Source: Hyperoplus lanceolatus (Eukaryota; Chordata; Actinopteri; Uranoscopiformes; Ammodytidae). From it: a DNA stretch of 64,000 nt. The translations under genes were made by a program, and so were the position numbers. Shown piece by piece: positions 59,641-64,000 of this stretch. Every line of letters starts with the position of its first letter. Position 1 is the first letter of the stretch. The stretch lies in assembly GCA_026929865.2 (NCBI GenBank), contig CM049398.1:12171501-12235500 (forward strand). The letters are read 5' to 3'. The notes under the pieces were generated by a model. It ran no database searches. It was not told where the DNA came from and saw only the letters and a list, made by a program, of their open reading frames with translations.

Positions 59641-62465
59641 CAGTTAACAAGAAATACCTGAAACTAAACGCCTGCACTTTAGAAAGTTTGTGTTTTCTGC
59701 TGGAATTCACACACTGATTGAAAATGCATTACATCTTTTTTTTTCTCTTATTTTGATAGACAGCTTGTAAAATGGCCCAAAGTGCATTGCTGCCTCAACA
59801 CTTAATTATTGTACTAATGCTGTATTAATGCTGTGATTTCATGCTGTGCTTTTTGATGATTGTGACTCCAATAGCTGATTCATTAATGCTGGTTGAAGGG
59901 GGAAAAAAACTAGGTGTATGTGTGTAGTGCTGCTTCTCCAACACCATATGCATAGAGTTGGTAGGCAGCTCTGTTTTTTAATAGGCCATGCAATGCCTTG
60001 CCAATCTCAGAGCCCCTCTGTCCAGTGTAGGCATTCCACAGGATTAGTGTGGCAGCGACGCAGCTCCTCGAAGCCAGCCGTGGTCGCTGCAGATTGGCCT
60101 TTTGAGCAGAAATCTGCCCTCTCTGAGTCTGAGCTAAAATTAGACCTACCATCTGTGATTTTAAAAAGAAAAAATTCACACATATCTGGAGAAATGTGTA
60201 GCTTGTATCTGCTTCCATTTGGGCCAAATTGGTGAATAGCAGTTGATCCCTCTCTGTTGCTCCTTCGCAGCATTTGAATATCTTCGCAAATGTGTGTCAA
60301 TGGGTAGTAAAATGGAGAGTGGGGTATTTCACACCTACAGCGACCTTGACGGCAGCCTTTATCACCTTTTCACAGGCCAGCAGGTCCTTTTCACATGGTC
60401 GACATGTTAAAGCTCAGGACTTTCATTGATCTGCGGCTGCAGTCCTCCACCCTTTCCGCGCCTCCACAAACCCCCTTCAACCAGATCAAACGTAAAGCTG
60501 CTCCTTTCAAGCCCTCATTTCCTTTTATGTGCGGCAGTGCAGACCCTCATGCGTTTGAAAACGCCTACATTATGGTGGCCTCTTTTTCGTCTTTTTTATG
60601 CTGTGTGTACTGCATGGGTGAGGTCATGCATGAGCCCAGCTCCCGGTGCAATTGATGGGACAGACCAACCCCCCCCCCATCAGCATCAGTTTATGAAAGT
60701 GGATTGATTTTCCTATTCCTCCTGCGTAAAGTCAGTTTATAATCTGGGGGATGAAATTGACCAGGAACACAAAAGATCTTACTGCATTATATTACATTTG
60801 TAGTTTTATTTATATGATTGCTTGCTTGTCATATGCAGCAGTAGAAAAACACCCGTAGTTGTACGAAACTGCATAACCGAGACTGAAGCCATATCATTAC
60901 AGTGTTTTCCATTCAACGGGGTGTAAAAGTGCGACATTTTAGGAGTTGAGCTTATTTTCTTTGGAGACAGCGAGTCTGGTTACTTTTACATCTAACAGAA
61001 TCATATTAGCAGCACCATTTAAAGCTCAATATTAAACATGTTATATCTTGTTAGGTTTTTATTAACAAACCGAACTAGCTGCTGTCGCTAGCTCTATATT
61101 TATCAGGCTGGCATGAGAGTCGTGTCATTACTTGTCTTTGCCAAACATCAAATAAGCACATGTCCCAAACTATTCCTCCTGACTCACACCAGTAATATTA
61201 TAGAGAGGAACGCCTGCACAACATGAATATGATGAGGGCTATAAAGTCAGAAACAAACCAAGAAGAGCTTAGCATTTCATGTTACAACCCGCCCCTCTCC
61301 GATAAAGACTCTCCATGTCAAAGCCCGATCACACTGATGGTAGGAGACGGTTCGAGGGGATTATAAATACTTGCAAACGCTGCCTCTCCTCCTCACACAC
61401 TTAAGGATGGATTATGGCATCTTGCAGACATGCGCTCAGCCTGCAGATGGCTTCTCCTCTTCCCTCTGACCCTCCCTCCATTTATCCATCCTTCCTTCCT
61501 CTCCTCCTCTTCTCTTTGTTTCTGTCTACAGCTTCTTCAGTGACAGGTAGATCTTTCCTATTACTTTCTTTCTTTCTTTTTGCTATCATGGCAGGGCTGT
61601 GCCTCTGGCAATTTGATGAGTCATCGTCTTAATTGCACACACATTTCAAACTGACAAGCTGCTTTTTTATTATCACAAAGGCAAATGTGATCCGGTATTC
61701 TGGCAAAAAAATGTAGATTTTCTTTAGTGTTAATACATTCTTCTTTCACTGACATTAACAGTCCAGTTTATTGTGTTGTTGGTCTGCAGCTATTTGTGTG
61801 ATGAGATTCAAAATATTCATCCTATGCCAAAAGATTATCTGGGATTATGCCCAGGTATAATGTAACAAATTAGCAAATTTGGTTCCAAATACATTCAGTA
61901 TTTGCTTGCTCTAACTCTAATCTCTTGCCATTATGATAAGAGTTTTGGTGTTGTTGCCAGGTTGAAATATTAGCAACATTTCTCAGGGTCCTTAAAATAA
62001 CGTACAGTAATATTACTCTATATCTGCCGCTGGTGCTATTGCAGACAGCTGACATTTGTGCTAAACAAACTAAGAATTTGTTAACCTTTGGAAGCTTAAG
62101 AGCTGTATGGACTCGCTCACAGATGGCTTGTGCCCACAAATGTCAGCACAGTGAGGTGAACTGCAAGGAGAAACGAATATCATTACGTAAGCGATGATGG
62201 GATGAGCGAGGGCTGGCCTCAGGTGTCCTGACCGTCAGGATCCACAGTCTATATATTCTGAGCTCATGAAATTATCTCTTGCATGCTTGGGATTATTATT
62301 AAAGAGAGGACACAAAATCCCAGTAGCCTAAAAAAAAACCTGCTTTCACATTTTGTAAGTCGTGTCAGTGTGGCAATCCTCCATAATAAAACCATCCTTT
62401 TTAATGGGTTTTCTATCTTGGTCCCAGTTACATGAGGTGCTGCTGATGAAGCCAGGGAAAGAGGC

Positions 62466-62467
<2 letters not shown>

Positions 62468-62504
<37 letters not shown>
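62468..62504. repeat. (CA)n microsatellite
   Basis: About 18 CA units. Confidence 0.95.
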
Positions 62505-62508
<4 letters not shown>

Positions 62509-63871
62509 TACCGTAGCCTTTCTTCCACTTGCATCATTTTTCTCCCGCTTTGGCAGAGCAACACAATACAAAAATAGTATGTATCTAGATAAAGAGGCAT
62601 AATACAATAGAGATTTTAATCTGGCCCCAAAAGTATAGCTTTGCTTGATTTATATGAATGTGTAATCACGATTGGAAGCGCTTTAATTTTCCGCCTGTCT
62701 CTTTAGGGGTTGTCTCACACGCAGTCAGATGTGATTTATTCCTGTCTTGCTGATGACCATGACCTGCAGACTGTCAGCCATTGTTACTTCATACCAAACA
62801 GCTGCCAGTGGCTGTTAGTGGCGAGCGTATAGGCAGTCGGATGGGGTTTTACAGGTGTCATATTCTGGACGGACGGGCTTGTGCTACAAACAGCTTGCCT
62901 TATTGTAGAAATATATATTTTAAAAGTTGAATCATGTCCTGTTTGTACTGGAGACTACAATTAACAAGACAATTAGGAATTTATCTCTGTCTTCGGTAGA
63001 TTCTGGAGAAATAAAAGTCTGTGTTTCAGTCTAATTTACTGACTTTCTTTCTAATGGCTCCTCTATTAGCCGTGGAAAAAAAGCCATCAAATTACTGAAA
63101 CGACCCCTGTGTTTGGTGAAATATGTTCAGTAAGTAATGGACTTAACAAGATAGGACAGAGCAGATTGGAACAAGATGAAGCACACAGACAACCTTTAAT
63201 AAATTCGATATAATTACAGGACGACGGCAGGTCGTACCAGTCCCATAAAATAGAAAAGATGCCGTCTGTTACGTCTCTTTTGTCAAAGATTTATCTATCC
63301 ACTACTTACAGTAACTGGCTGAAAGGTCTTTCTCGGTGCTGGAAGGAAAATATGTCGCTAAAGATAAGATAAGGTTCCTGTGAATCATCGGGGGATATCT
63401 GTAGCAACCAGTTTCGTCAGTTTTTGTGATTGATAGAAGTTTTATGAAAAATGGATTTTGAAATGTGATTATCTTCTTCATCAATCGATTGTTTGGTTGG
63501 TGTAACATCAAAAAAACTGTAATAACAAGCAAAGTTATCAAATGTTTTATTTTGTCCGCTGCTTTAGAAGGCAACTTGTTCATAGACAATCCTTTTTAGA
63601 GGGGTGGTAGAAGATCATCTCAGCACAAATGTCAGACAGGTCTTATTATTCACAATATAATCTCTAGCGCACCACATGTATTTATATCATAGGTATTAAA
63701 TCCCACACAAGAAGCTGTCCCACACAGGAAGTCTGTCAAGGAGCAGCAGTCGATCCACCTGTGGGCCAGTGTGTCATCGCGCTCTGTGAAAGAAAACGCT
63801 GCTCCTCCCTTTTCAGATAAATGAGAGAGGCTGCAGAGAGCTCCCTCGGCTCAAAGCCAAATGGGCCGTGG

Positions 63872-63942
63872 GCGGAGGGAGGGAGGGAGGGAGGGGGAAG
63901 GGGGGGTGAAGGAGAGAGAGAGGAAGGGAGGGAGGGAGGGAG
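63872..63942. repeat. (GGGA)n purine tract with G-quadruplex pattern
   Basis: Several GGGA units, a G7 run, a GA run and more GGGA units. Four or more close G3 runs meet the G-quadruplex pattern on plus. Confidence 0.85.
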
Positions 63943-64000
63943 CTCTGTGCTGAAGGTGTATCACGTTCCACAGGTGGAGACGCCACCCAGCCTCAGCTCC

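Noticed and set aside
61533..61549. CTTCTTCAGTGACAG flanked by an acceptor-like CTACAG and donor-like GTAGAT
   Set aside because: It is tiny, does not encode the expected TRAF4 RING continuation and probably arises by chance.

Overview
The window is nuclear DNA from a ray-finned (teleost) fish. It shows short, GT-AG-spliced vertebrate genes, AT-rich spacers, many long CA/GT and tetranucleotide microsatellites, and fish-type repeats (inverted-repeat MITEs, tails of non-LTR elements). The gene order proca1-like, rab34, tlcd1, nek8, traf4 matches my recollection of human 17q11.2 (PROCA1, RAB34, RPL23A, TLCD1, NEK8, TRAF4). I could not search any database. Gene names rest on protein motifs, exon phases that join in frame, and this synteny.

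Layout. 0.1-3.6 kb (minus): a four-exon gene for an 826-residue protein with a group III phospholipase A2 domain and a very long Ser/Thr/Lys-rich tail; position makes it the likely proca1 orthologue. 6.4-8.4 kb (plus): a five-exon phosphoribosyltransferase of the adenine phosphoribosyltransferase type, 197 residues, with altered key residues. 10.0-14.3 kb (minus): rab34, ten coding exons, 266 residues, with a DNA transposon in its eighth-ninth exon interval. 19.3-23.6 kb (minus): tlcd1, four exons, 256 residues. 29.7-41.2 kb (plus): nek8, fifteen exons, 696 residues, with a nest of transposons in intron 12. 45.26 kb (plus): first coding exon of traf4. The remaining 18.6 kb holds no recognisable coding exon and is most likely traf4 intron 1.

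Orientation. proca1-like and the phosphoribosyltransferase gene are head to head; the latter and rab34 are tail to tail; rab34 and tlcd1 run together on minus; tlcd1 and nek8 are head to head about 6 kb apart; nek8 and traf4 are in tandem. From family knowledge, Rab34 and Nek8 both act in primary cilia, Tlcd1 tunes membrane lipid composition, and Traf4 is a RING/TRAF adaptor. There is no operon logic here; linkage reflects conserved vertebrate synteny.

The points most worth a second look are: the PLA2 active site retained in the proca1-like protein; the phosphoribosyltransferase with a changed PRPP motif; the nested transposons and hairpin in nek8 intron 12; a clean transposon with 8-bp target duplications in rab34; and strong, regional over-representation of the palindrome TAGGCCTA.
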